Shown piece after piece: positions 38,970 to 47,630 of a stretch of DNA of 64,000 bases; the stretch's first letter is position 1, and every line of letters starts with the position of its first letter. Source of the DNA: Bizionia sp. M204. Lineage in GTDB: Bacteria; Bacteroidota; Bacteroidia; Flavobacteriales; Flavobacteriaceae. The notes beneath the pieces were generated by a model. The model did no database searches. It saw nothing but the letters and a program-made list of their open reading frames with translations, and was not told the DNA's origin. The DNA lies in contig NZ_CP046242.1 in NCBI RefSeq assembly GCF_023205095.1, positions 3,151,001 through 3,215,000 of the forward strand, in the 5' to 3' direction. Position numbers and translations under genes: made by a program.

Positions 38970-39101
38970 ATGAGAAAAAATATATTAGGTGCTATCGTTA
39001 TATTTTTTGTAACCTTTGCTAGTTTATTAGCCTTAAGTGAGTTATCAAATAACAATGATTCTGACATTGATTCAACCCAATTCTACGCAGAAGATTACTA
39101 G
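38970..39101 (+). CDS. Small 43-aa membrane/exported peptide, stop overlapping that of dxs
   Basis: A 132-base open frame (ATG 38970, TAG 39099-39101) encodes an N-terminal MRKNILGAIVIFFVTFASLLAL, a basic start with one hydrophobic segment, then an acidic, polar tail (SELSNNNDSDIDSTQFYAEDY). It looks like a small single-span or exported peptide. The stop TAG lies in the palindrome CTAG (39098-39101), which is also the stop of dxs on the other strand, so the two genes share their last bases. The family is not known; the signal-like start and clean layout support a real gene. Confidence 0.5.
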   Translation: MRKNILGAIVIFFVTFASLLALSELSNNNDSDIDSTQFYAEDY

Positions 39102-40870
39102 TTTACATCACCATAATTTTTTAATACAAAGGCTCTAATTTTTTTAGGGCTAATGCCTGCTATATCTTCTAGCTCTTCTACAGAACCTTGTTCAATAAAC
39201 TGATCTGGAATACCCAATACTTTCAGCGTATTGTTATAATTAAATTGCGATTTAAATTCGGCAATCGCACTTCCAAATCCACCTATAATGGTTCCGTTTT
39301 CTACGGTAATAATAGTTTCGTATTTGTTGAAAATAGTATGCAATAAATCTATATCAAGTGGTTTAACAAACGCCATATCGTAATGGGAAATGGATATATC
39401 ATAAATCGCTTCGCATACGTTGTTGGCGACGCTACCAATACTTAAAATCGCTATTTTTTCACCTTGTTTTAATTGTTCGCCTTTGCTCATTATTACGTTT
39501 TCAAAAGGTACTTGCCAATTTACATTGTTTCCTCGACCTCTTGGATATCTTATAGCTAAAGGATTTGAAAGTTTTCCGAGCTGTGCCGTATAAAGTAAAT
39601 TTCTTAAGGTAATTTCATTTCTTGGCGCTGCAATAATCATATTCGGAATACAACGTAAATAGGCTATATCAAAAACACCATGATGTGTGGCGCCATCTTC
39701 ACCAACCAAACCAGCACGATCTAGACAGAAAATAACTGGTAAATTCTGTAAGGCTACATCATGAATTATTTGGTCGTAAGCACGTTGTAAAAAAGTAGAG
39801 TAGATGTTGCAAAACGGAATCATACCTTGGGTGGCCATACCAGCTGCAAGTGTTACGGCGTGTTGTTCGGCAATACCAACATCAAATGCGCGATTGGGAA
39901 AAGCATCCATCATATATTTTAAGGAACTTCCAGTTGGCATAGCAGGTGTAATACCAACAATTTTATTGTTTATTTCTGCTAATTCTACCAGGGTTAAACC
40001 AAAAACATCTTGGTATTTTGGAGCTTGTAAGGTGTTCGTTTTAGCAGGAATATCTCCCGTAACAGCGTCAAATTTTCCAGGCGCATGATAAACCACTTGA
40101 TTTTCTTCAGCCTGTTTTAAGCCTTTGCCTTTAGTTGTGATTATATGAAGGAATTTAGGGCCTTCAATGGTTTTTAAACGCTCTAATTCTGTTATCACTT
40201 TAAAAATATCATGACCATCAATAGGTCCTGAATAATTAAAATTTAAGGCTTCAAATATATTATCTTGTTTTTGAGTGCCCTTTTTTACGTTGGTTAAATA
40301 TTGTTTTAATGCACCAACACTTGGGTCTATTCCTATGGCATTATCATTTAAAATAACGAGCAAGTTGGCATTGGTAACGCCTGCATGGTTCAGACCTTCA
40401 AAAGCCATTCCGCTGGCAATGGAGGCATCACCAATAACGGCTATATGATGCTTTTTAAAATCATCTTGAATTTGTGCTGCAATAGCCATGCCTAATGCTG
40501 CCGAAATAGAGGTAGATGAATGTCCTGTGCCAAACATATCATAGATACTTTCAGAACGTTTGGGAAAGCCACTAATGCCATGTAGTTGGCGGTTGGTGTC
40601 AAAATTGGCTTTTCTTTCCGTTAGTATTTTATGAACATAAGCTTGATGCCCAACATCCCAAATTAATACATCATCTGGTGTATTAAATACATAATGCAAA
40701 GCAATAGTTAATTCCACAACACCTAGACTAGCACCTAAATGGCCTTCTTTGGTAGCCACAATATCAATAATAAATTGACGTAATTCTTTAGCTAAAACAG
40801 GTAGTTTATTTTGATTTAATGCCCGTAAATCTGCTGGGTTATTAATTGTATCAAGAATAATTGAATTCAT
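39098..40870 (-). CDS. dxs: 1-deoxy-D-xylulose-5-phosphate synthase
   Basis: The 590-aa protein has the DXS layout. The N-terminal TPP-binding half includes GHLGASLGVVELTIALHYVFNTPDD, VGHQAYVHKI and the TPP/Mg segment IGDASIASGMAFEGLNHAG with VILNDNAIGIDPSVG. The pyrimidine-binding half includes FDVGIAEQHAVTLAAGMA and LVGEDGATHHGVFDIAYLRCIPNM. A transketolase C-terminal domain runs from about residue 460. It catalyses the first step of the MEP isoprenoid pathway (pyruvate plus glyceraldehyde 3-phosphate). It is slightly shorter than E. coli Dxs (620 aa), as usual in Bacteroidota. Confidence 0.94.
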   Translation of the reverse strand: MNSIILDTINNPADLRALNQNKLPVLAKELRQFIIDIVATKEGHLGASLGVVELTIALHYVFNTPDDVLIWDVGHQAYVHKILTERKANFDTNRQLHGISGFPKRSESIYDMFGTGHSSTSISAALGMAIAAQIQDDFKKHHIAVIGDASIASGMAFEGLNHAGVTNANLLVILNDNAIGIDPSVGALKQYLTNVKKGTQKQDNIFEALNFNYSGPIDGHDIFKVITELERLKTIEGPKFLHIITTKGKGLKQAEENQVVYHAPGKFDAVTGDIPAKTNTLQAPKYQDVFGLTLVELAEINNKIVGITPAMPTGSSLKYMMDAFPNRAFDVGIAEQHAVTLAAGMATQGMIPFCNIYSTFLQRAYDQIIHDVALQNLPVIFCLDRAGLVGEDGATHHGVFDIAYLRCIPNMIIAAPRNEITLRNLLYTAQLGKLSNPLAIRYPRGRGNNVNWQVPFENVIMSKGEQLKQGEKIAILSIGSVANNVCEAIYDISISHYDMAFVKPLDIDLLHTIFNKYETIITVENGTIIGGFGSAIAEFKSQFNYNNTLKVLGIPDQFIEQGSVEELEDIAGISPKKIRAFVLKNYGDVN

Positions 40871-40960
40871 TTATGAGGAATATGTTGTAAAATTATTAAA
40901 ATAGCCCAAATATTTTTATTATTTCCTATTAAATAGAATAAATACTTCTAGTAACTTCCT

Positions 40961-40968
40961 TATATTTG
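40961..40968 (+). promoter_or_regulatory. -7 box upstream of the M36 protease gene
   Basis: TATATTTG is an exact TAnnTTTG match, 39 bases before the ATG at 41008. No good -33 TTTG was seen at standard distance. Confidence 0.45.
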
Positions 40969-41007
40969 AGGAATTATATTAAAACCTCTAATTTTTAATT
41001 TTGGAAA

Positions 41008-43689
41008 ATGAAAAATAACTACGCAAAAAAGTTGCTTTTTTTAGCCATTTTGGTGTTCGCCAATGTGGTTTATGCGCAAAGTAACTTAATGGAATCGAAT
41101 TACGCCTCTGTAATTCAAAATTATCTGAATCAAAATAAAGAAAAATATGGCTTAACAGTAAGTGATATTTCAGATTTATCAGTGGATAATGAATTCCTTT
41201 CAAAAAACAGCAAAATTACGCATGTTTATGTTAATCAAAGGTACCAAGGTATTCCGATTTTAAATGCTCTGTCAAGTGTTGCTATTAAAGGGAATGCTGT
41301 CTTTTATTATGCCAATAGATTTACAGGTAATGTTAATCAAAGAGTTAATACAACATCTCCACAATTAACGGCAAAGCAAGCAATTCATAATGTTGCGGCA
41401 CAATTAAATTTGGGCGCTGTACAGGATTTAGATTTAATTGAAAAGAATAATAATATCTACCTGTATTCAAATGGTTTTGTTTCTCAAACTACCATTCCAG
41501 TTAAATTAGTGTATTTTCAAAACGAAGCAGGAAACTTAACCCTTTCATGGGATTTAAGTATTCATACTTTGGATGGTGCTAATTGGTACAGTGTTCGTGT
41601 TGATGCAATTACAGGTGAAATTATTAATCAAAACGATTGGATTTTAACGTGTAATTTCGGCGATTTGGATCATGATAATCATGGTCATGTTTCAAATACT
41701 GTAAAACAAGTAGAATCTAATTTCACTTTGTTTAAAGAGGTCTCTTATTTAGCTGATGGCTCTCAATATAATGTGTTTGCACTTCCAGTAGAAAGTCCAA
41801 ACCATGGAAACAGAACATTGTTAGTAGAACCGGCAAACCTTAATGCTTCTCCTTATGGATGGCATGATACGAATGGTTTAGCTGGTGCTGAATTTAATGT
41901 AACCCGTGGAAATAACGTATGGGCTATGGAAGATAGAGATGGAAATGATGGCATAGGCTACTCTCCTAATGGCTCAGCTTCATTAAACTTCGATTTTCCA
42001 TTGGATATCAATCAGGAACCTGAAGGTTATCAAAACGTTTCGATCACGAATTTGTTTTATATAAATAATGTGATGCATGATATTTGGTATCAATATGGTT
42101 TTGATGAACCAAGTGGTAACTTTCAATCTAATACATACGGAAATGGTGGCCTGGGTAATGACAACGTACGTGCTGATGCTCAAGATGGGAATGGGCTTAA
42201 TGGCTCCATTAACAATGCTACATTTGGCACGCCTCCAGATGGAAATAATCCAAGTATGCGCATGTTTTTATGGTCACCTGCTGCAGGTTTACAAGATTTA
42301 GTTACTGTAAATAATAGTTCTGTAGCCGGAACATATACAGCTGTTAATCCAGCAACGGCAGCACCAAACAATATACCAGGAATTGGCGTGACACCTGTTA
42401 CAGCTGATTTACAATTGGTTAATGATGGGTCTGTAAACCCAACGGAAGGCTGTAATCCAATTGCAAGTGTAGCCGGTAAAATTGCCGTAATAAGACGAGG
42501 AACTTGTCCTTTTATAGATAAAATACAAAATGCGCAGGATGCTGGAGCCGTTGCCGTTATTGTTATTAATCATAATAACCCAACTAATGATCCAGCTTAC
42601 GTTCCTTACGTAAACATGGCAGGAGAAACAAATCCTGTTTTCTCAATTCCATCTGTATTTATGAATTTTGATGATGGCGAATTATTAATTGCAGCCATGG
42701 CGAATGAAACCGTTAATGTTACTTTGCAAGGACCAAGTCCTTTTATGCTTGATGGCAGCTTGGATAACATGATTGTAGCACATGAATATGGTCATGGTAT
42801 TTCAAATCGTTTAACAGGTGGGCCTAGCCAAGCAGGTTGTTTAACAAACGAAACTCAGATGGGTGAAGGTTGGTCTGATTGGTTTGCAATGATGATTACC
42901 TTACAAGGAACTGAAGACTATGCTGCTGGACGTGGTATGGTAACCTATGCTTCTGGGCAAGGCGTAAATGGAATAGGTATTAGAAATGCTAAATATGCAA
43001 CTGATTTTTCTGTAAATGGTTTCACGTATGGAGACACCAATAATACGGCTCAAGTGTCACAACCACATGGTATTGGCTTTATTTGGGGCACGATGTTATA
43101 TGATTTAACGGAGGCTTATGTTTCTAAATATGGTTTTGATGACGATATTTACAATGGAACAGGCGGAAATAATAAAGTAATGCAATTAGTAATAGATGCA
43201 CTTAAATTACAACCTTGTAACCCTGATTTTATTGAAGGTCGTGATGCGATTTTAGCTGCCGATATGGCAACTACAGGAGGTGAAGACCAATGTATGATTT
43301 GGGAAATATTCTCTAATAGAGGTCTAGGTGTTAATGCATCTGGTGGTAGTAAATTTAGTAGAACAGATCAAGTTGAGAATTTCGATATGCCTCTAGAAAC
43401 AGATCCTACGTTACAAAACTGTACTAGCTTAAGTGTGGACGAATTTAAACAAAGCGATTACAAAGTGTATCCAAACCCAACAAATAATAACTTGTTTATT
43501 AAAACGAATAAGAGTTTTGGTCAAGTAACTATGACTATTACAGATATTAACGGAAGACAGGTTTACAGTCAGAAAGTTGATTTATTTGGAACAGTTGAAG
43601 TTAACATGAATACACTACAATCTGGTATTTATATATTAAACATGAAAGGCCAGAATATTGATGCTAACCATAAAATTATTAAAAACTAA
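41008..43689 (+). CDS. Secreted M36 (fungalysin) metallopeptidase with PA domain and type IX sorting signal
   Basis: The 893-aa protein has a signal peptide (about residues 1-23, ending VYAQ) and an FTP-type propeptide (about 40-200). An M36 catalytic region follows, with a PA domain inserted at about 440-575 (VAGKIAVIRRGTCPFIDKIQNAQDAGAVAVIVIN). The zinc site is HEYGHGISNRL at residues 592-602, followed by MGEGWSDWFAMMITL with the third ligand. Residues about 815-893 (YKVYPNPTNNNLFIKT to the end) are a Por/type IX secretion C-terminal sorting domain. It is therefore an exported protease that degrades external protein. Confidence 0.93.
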   Translation: MKNNYAKKLLFLAILVFANVVYAQSNLMESNYASVIQNYLNQNKEKYGLTVSDISDLSVDNEFLSKNSKITHVYVNQRYQGIPILNALSSVAIKGNAVFYYANRFTGNVNQRVNTTSPQLTAKQAIHNVAAQLNLGAVQDLDLIEKNNNIYLYSNGFVSQTTIPVKLVYFQNEAGNLTLSWDLSIHTLDGANWYSVRVDAITGEIINQNDWILTCNFGDLDHDNHGHVSNTVKQVESNFTLFKEVSYLADGSQYNVFALPVESPNHGNRTLLVEPANLNASPYGWHDTNGLAGAEFNVTRGNNVWAMEDRDGNDGIGYSPNGSASLNFDFPLDINQEPEGYQNVSITNLFYINNVMHDIWYQYGFDEPSGNFQSNTYGNGGLGNDNVRADAQDGNGLNGSINNATFGTPPDGNNPSMRMFLWSPAAGLQDLVTVNNSSVAGTYTAVNPATAAPNNIPGIGVTPVTADLQLVNDGSVNPTEGCNPIASVAGKIAVIRRGTCPFIDKIQNAQDAGAVAVIVINHNNPTNDPAYVPYVNMAGETNPVFSIPSVFMNFDDGELLIAAMANETVNVTLQGPSPFMLDGSLDNMIVAHEYGHGISNRLTGGPSQAGCLTNETQMGEGWSDWFAMMITLQGTEDYAAGRGMVTYASGQGVNGIGIRNAKYATDFSVNGFTYGDTNNTAQVSQPHGIGFIWGTMLYDLTEAYVSKYGFDDDIYNGTGGNNKVMQLVIDALKLQPCNPDFIEGRDAILAADMATTGGEDQCMIWEIFSNRGLGVNASGGSKFSRTDQVENFDMPLETDPTLQNCTSLSVDEFKQSDYKVYPNPTNNNLFIKTNKSFGQVTMTITDINGRQVYSQKVDLFGTVEVNMNTLQSGIYILNMKGQNIDANHKIIKN

Positions 43690-43709
43690 TAATTTTTAAA
43701 TGATATTTT

Positions 43710-43741
43710 AAAAAGGCAACTAGTAATTTAGTTGCCTTTTT
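43710..43741 (+). terminator. Rho-independent terminator after the M36 protease gene
   Basis: A perfect 13-bp stem (43710-43722 with 43729-43741) has a 6-base loop and runs into a T-tract that overlaps the -7 box of the next gene. Confidence 0.85.
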
Positions 43742-43749
43742 TATTTTTG
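43742..43749 (+). promoter_or_regulatory. -7 box four bases before the tadA start codon
   Basis: TATTTTTG matches TAnnTTTG, ends four bases before the ATG at 43754 and overlaps the T-tract of the preceding terminator. No -33 element could be placed. Confidence 0.4.
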
Positions 43750-43753
43750 TAAA

Positions 43754-44203
43754 ATGGAGATATGTTTTGATGATGCTTATTTTATGAGGAAAGCCTTAAT
43801 GGAAGCTGAAATAGCTTTTGATAAAGGCGAAATTCCAGTTGGTGCTGTTATTGTAATTGATAATAGAGTTATAGCTCGAGGTCATAATTTAACCGAAATG
43901 CTAAATGATGTTACTGCTCATGCCGAAATGCAAGCCATTACAGCCGCTGCAAATTTTTTAGGTGGTAAATATTTACACAACTGCACATTATATGTTACGT
44001 TAGAGCCTTGCCAAATGTGTGCTGGTGCATTGTATTGGAGTCAAATAAGTAATATTGTTTATGGCGCTCGTGATGAAGAACGTGGTTGCATAAACTTACA
44101 AATCAAACTACATCCTAAAACACTTATAAAAGGAGGTGTTTTGGCAGATGAAGCTGCTTTATTATTAAAGCGTTTTTTTATTGAAAGAAGAAATTTAAAT
44201 TAA
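43754..44203 (+). CDS. tadA: tRNA-specific adenosine deaminase (TadA-like)
   Basis: The 149-aa protein has the zinc-dependent deaminase motif: HAEMQAITAA with His56 and catalytic Glu58, and TLEPCQMCAGALYWSQISNIVYGA with the two zinc cysteines. The MEAEIAFDKGEIPVGAVIV start and the VYGARDEERG strand are typical of TadA, which converts A34 to inosine in the anticodon of tRNA-Arg. Cytosine or guanine deaminases share the fold, so the name is by closest match. Its end overlaps the next gene on the other strand by four bases. Confidence 0.85.
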   Translation: MEICFDDAYFMRKALMEAEIAFDKGEIPVGAVIVIDNRVIARGHNLTEMLNDVTAHAEMQAITAAANFLGGKYLHNCTLYVTLEPCQMCAGALYWSQISNIVYGARDEERGCINLQIKLHPKTLIKGGVLADEAALLLKRFFIERRNLN

Positions 44204-44436
44204 AACTTATTTCGCTTTTGGCTTTCGCGCATTTTATCTAGATTTTCTTGTGTAAGCATGTAGTCACTCATTTTCTTATCTTTCCATCGATACCAAGAAA
44301 AGAGCGGAAAAACGATAAAAAACAAGCCTAATACGCCGCCTCCAACTAATTTAGGAGCGTATTCTAAATCCAGTGTTAAACCACAAATTATAGCAGTTAA
44401 TGAGGTGATTAGTAAAACTATAATAATGTATTTCAT
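44200..44436 (-). CDS. Small membrane protein with two spans
   Basis: The 78-aa product has two hydrophobic segments (about residues 2-21 and 31-49) and a charged cytoplasmic tail (RWKDKKMSDYMLTQENLDKMRESQKRNKF). No family was recognised. It lies two bases after the ClC gene on the same strand and is likely co-transcribed with it; it could be an accessory to that channel, but nothing in the sequence shows this. Its stop overlaps the end of tadA. Confidence 0.65.
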   Translation of the reverse strand: MKYIIIVLLITSLTAIICGLTLDLEYAPKLVGGGVLGLFFIVFPLFSWYRWKDKKMSDYMLTQENLDKMRESQKRNKF

Positions 44437-44438
44437 AA

Positions 44439-46241
44439 CTAATTAGTAATATTAATAAGTTTAGTTCGGTATGCGGTTAATAATTTTGATTTAGATACAA
44501 ATCCATAATATTTTCCGTCTTTAATAACAGGTAGGTTCCAAGCATTCGTGTCTTGAAACTTTTGCATAACCATTCTCATACTATCAATCTTATAATCAAT
44601 ATAGCCTGGAGGTAAATGCATAAAAGTTTCAACCGAAGTAGTATTGTACAATGCTTGATCAAACATAATATTCCTAATATCATCTAACAAAATAATACCA
44701 ACAAGGTTGTTGTCTTCGTTTATAACAGGAAACATATTTCTATTCGATTTGGCAACACCTTCATGAAGCATCTCTCCTAGAGACATGTCCGGACGAAGCG
44801 CTATAAAGTTTTTTTCAATAACACTATCAATATCCATAGATGTCAGCACATTTTGATCTTTATCATGGGTAAGCAAATCACCTCTTTCAGCTAATTCTCG
44901 GGTATAAATAGTATGTTCCATATAGTTTTTCGTAATCATATATGAAATGGCTACGGTAATCATTAAGGGAAGAAATAAAACATATCCACCGGTAATTTCA
45001 GCAATTAAGAAAATGGCAGTTAAAGGGGCGTGAATAACACCTGCAATAAGTCCGGCCATTCCAACCAATGTGAAGTTTGATTCAGATACCTGATGCCCGA
45101 AACCTATATTGTTGATTATTTTAGCCACGACATTCCCCAAAGCACTTCCCATAACCATAGTTGGAACAATTACACCTCCAACACCACCCGCGGCAAATGT
45201 CGTGGTCATAGCAATAGCTTTAAAAATAGTAAAGCCAATTAATAAGACAATTACAACCCAAATGTTATCAAGATACTTGTCAAAAAAAGTAGAACCCAAT
45301 GCATGGAGGTAATTTCCATCATAAAGGTCTCTGGTAAAGCTTAAACCTTCACCGTAAAGCGGCGGAATAAAGTAAAGCATAACACCAATTGCAAAACCAC
45401 CGACAAGTAGTTTCGTGAATTTGGATTTAAATCGATCAAAAAATGCATAAACAGCGAAATAAATTTTAGTAAAGTAAATGGAGCCAATGGCCGTACCCAA
45501 ACCTAAAATGATATAAAAAGCGGTATCTCTAATGGTAAATTTATCAGTAACTGTAAAATCGAAAAGCACCTCATCTCCTAAAAAGAAATACGAGGTTAAA
45601 ACCGAAGAAATAGAAGCAATAAGCAAAGGTAATAATGAAGCAAAAGTTAAATCCAAACTGAATACTTCAACAGCAAAAACAATAGCTGCAATAGGTGATT
45701 TAAACATTGAAGCTATCGCGCCAGCAGTAGCACAGGCTATTAATAATGTTCGTGTCTTTTTATCAATATGCATCAATCTACTTAAATTAGAACTGATGGC
45801 CGAACCAGACGTAATAGCTGGACCCAATAAACCAACAGAACCACCAAACCCAACGGTTAATGGCGCCATGATTATTGGATGATAGATTAACTTATAGGAT
45901 AACAGTCCTTTTTGTCTTAAAAGCGAATATAAAAGCGATGGCACAGCACGTTTAATAAAAGGAGGGACAGATGGCGTCATGGCTTTTTTAAACACATATT
46001 TTTTTAATAAATAAACCAGAAATAAACCTATAAATGGTAAAATAAAATAGAGTTGATTTTCAGAAAAAACAATTCCCTTGTCTAAAAACAGTTGAATAGA
46101 ATAGGTGATGTTTTTTAGGGTTAAAGCAGCGATACCTGTAGATAAACCAACAAAAATACTTAACAATAAAACAAAGTTTTTTTGAGAGATATATTTATAC
46201 CTCCAAATCATAGCGTGTTTTATGGCCGATTTAATATTCAT
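44439..46241 (-). CDS. Chloride channel family protein (ClC) with CBS domains, lacking the gating glutamate
   Basis: The 600-aa protein has a ClC membrane domain (about residues 20-440) and two CBS domains (about 455-595, with SLGEMLHEGVAKSNRNMFPVINEDNNLVGIILLDDI). At the selectivity region it reads GFGGSVGLLGPAIT (about residues 131-144), where typical ClC exchangers carry GREGP. The position of the gating/proton glutamate (Glu148 of E. coli ClC) is Leu139. The later AAGGVGGVIVPTMVMGSALG corresponds to the GGxFxP helix. This change suggests it does not exchange protons in the usual way and may be a passive anion channel or transport another anion. Confidence 0.88.
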   Translation of the reverse strand: MNIKSAIKHAMIWRYKYISQKNFVLLLSIFVGLSTGIAALTLKNITYSIQLFLDKGIVFSENQLYFILPFIGLFLVYLLKKYVFKKAMTPSVPPFIKRAVPSLLYSLLRQKGLLSYKLIYHPIIMAPLTVGFGGSVGLLGPAITSGSAISSNLSRLMHIDKKTRTLLIACATAGAIASMFKSPIAAIVFAVEVFSLDLTFASLLPLLIASISSVLTSYFFLGDEVLFDFTVTDKFTIRDTAFYIILGLGTAIGSIYFTKIYFAVYAFFDRFKSKFTKLLVGGFAIGVMLYFIPPLYGEGLSFTRDLYDGNYLHALGSTFFDKYLDNIWVVIVLLIGFTIFKAIAMTTTFAAGGVGGVIVPTMVMGSALGNVVAKIINNIGFGHQVSESNFTLVGMAGLIAGVIHAPLTAIFLIAEITGGYVLFLPLMITVAISYMITKNYMEHTIYTRELAERGDLLTHDKDQNVLTSMDIDSVIEKNFIALRPDMSLGEMLHEGVAKSNRNMFPVINEDNNLVGIILLDDIRNIMFDQALYNTTSVETFMHLPPGYIDYKIDSMRMVMQKFQDTNAWNLPVIKDGKYYGFVSKSKLLTAYRTKLINITN

Positions 46242-47054
46242 TTATTGTAGTAATTCCGCTTTTGTGACTAGTAAATCCTCTAAATATATTTGTCGTAAGG
46301 TTTCCACATACGGTCTTTTGTTATAATAGCCTTGTTTGAATTGTTCAATAGCCGTATTGATTAACGTTTCTGATAAAGCTATATTTCCTGTTTGCTGGGC
46401 TATTAAAGCTAAATAATAATTTGCGTCGGCACTAATGCCTCGACCGTGCTCTAGGCGTTTTTCAAAATTATATGTCGCTTTATCAAAATCTCCAGATTCG
46501 TAATAGGCAATGCCACGATATAAAAATGCGGTAAGCTCTACCCAGTCTTCGCCTGACTCTTCTATTTCTTGATTAATGTATGTGTCAAAATAAAAAATAG
46601 AATTATCATAATCCTTTAGGCCTAAATAGGCAATGCCTCGCCAATAGTCTACACTATGACCTTGCGGCTGATCCACAAAATTTGGTGTTAAGGTATCAGA
46701 GGCATCAAAATCGGCAATGGCTTTTTTATAATCTCTATAAAACCACAAATATAAATACCCTCGCCAAGGAATACGGGTCACAGAATCTAAGGGAATAGCT
46801 TTATCATATTGTTCTTTCCATTTATGAGGTATACCTCGTTTTAAATACGCAACGGAAAGTTCATAAACTGCTTGTTCATACGTAGAATCTATTTCAATAG
46901 CGCGTGCAATACCGTTAATGCTACCAGCTGAACCTTGTCCAAAATTGGTAACACCAAAACTGTAGGCTTCTTCGGCTTTCTCACGCTTTGATTTACATGA
47001 AAACAGACAAAGAACTACAAAGATACTAAGGGATAATTTCCGTAATCTCGCCAT
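46242..47054 (-). CDS. TPR-repeat lipoprotein
   Basis: The 270-aa protein starts with a lipoprotein signal peptide (SIFVVLCLFSCKSK, Cys at about residue 20), followed by about five TPR units (EQAVYELSVAYLKRG, WRGIAYLGLKDYDNSIFYFDTYI, AFLYRGIAYYESGDFDKATYNFEKRL, ADANYYLALIAQQTGNIALSETLI). It is a periplasm-facing scaffold. It overlaps the upstream 182-aa gene by 29 bases and abuts the ClC gene, so all three probably form one operon. The function is unknown. Confidence 0.82.
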   Translation of the reverse strand: MARLRKLSLSIFVVLCLFSCKSKREKAEEAYSFGVTNFGQGSAGSINGIARAIEIDSTYEQAVYELSVAYLKRGIPHKWKEQYDKAIPLDSVTRIPWRGYLYLWFYRDYKKAIADFDASDTLTPNFVDQPQGHSVDYWRGIAYLGLKDYDNSIFYFDTYINQEIEESGEDWVELTAFLYRGIAYYESGDFDKATYNFEKRLEHGRGISADANYYLALIAQQTGNIALSETLINTAIEQFKQGYYNKRPYVETLRQIYLEDLLVTKAELLQ

Positions 47055-47574
47055 TTTCTATTCGATAGGATATATACATATAGGAATCTCTAAAATCATC
47101 ATGTACATAATTTGGATTCCATATTTTAAGTTCTGTTGTAAGTTGAAATAATTGGTCTACCAACCGTTTGTTAAAGGTTTTAGGATGTAGGTCTAAATCA
47201 TTTTCATGGATAACATAACGTCCAGCTTCCCCTTTACAATTTATAACAAATCGGATGTTTAAATATCCTGAATCTGTGTAATTCTCGTTTTTATAATTTG
47301 AAAGAATAAAGGTGCGTAAACCATTTTTACCTTTGCTATAAGTTGCGCGTTCTGGATTATAATATTGTAAAATATAGTTTTCATTGCAAACTTCAAAACC
47401 GTTGCTTAACAAAGCTGTTTCAGGTTCAATATACTCAACGGCATGTGTATATTTTTGTTCAGGTACAAACTTATAATTAAACACATAATAGGCATAACCA
47501 TATAAAGCAAATAAGGCAATGGTAAGCCCTAAAACAACATACATAATAATTTTAAAAACGCGTTTCCACTTCAT
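47026..47574 (-). CDS. Membrane-anchored protein with TonB C-terminal-like domain
   Basis: The 182-aa protein has an N-terminal basic stretch and one membrane span (about residues 11-31). The C-terminal 90 residues (GYLNIRFVINCKGEAGRYVIHENDLDLHPKTFNKRLVDQLFQLTTELKIWNP ... YISYRIENGEI) have the beta-alpha-beta layout of the TonB C-terminal domain, with the usual RFVINxKGE-type strand. There is no proline-rich linker, so it is not a standard TonB. It overlaps the TPR lipoprotein gene by 29 bases. The assignment to the TonB-C fold is by eye and moderate. Confidence 0.6.
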   Translation of the reverse strand: MKWKRVFKIIMYVVLGLTIALFALYGYAYYVFNYKFVPEQKYTHAVEYIEPETALLSNGFEVCNENYILQYYNPERATYSKGKNGLRTFILSNYKNENYTDSGYLNIRFVINCKGEAGRYVIHENDLDLHPKTFNKRLVDQLFQLTTELKIWNPNYVHDDFRDSYMYISYRIENGEITEIIP

Positions 47575-47588
47575 TAGTTAAAACTACT

Positions 47589-47620
47589 AAAAAAATTGTC
47601 CCGATAGGCTATCGGGACAA
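47589..47620 (-). terminator. Terminator after aspS
   Basis: A perfect stem (TTGTCCCGATAG with CTATCGGGACAA, 47596-47620, minimal loop) is followed on the minus strand by a run of seven T. It lies 10 bases after the aspS stop. Confidence 0.85.
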
Positions 47621-47630
47621 ATTATAAATT

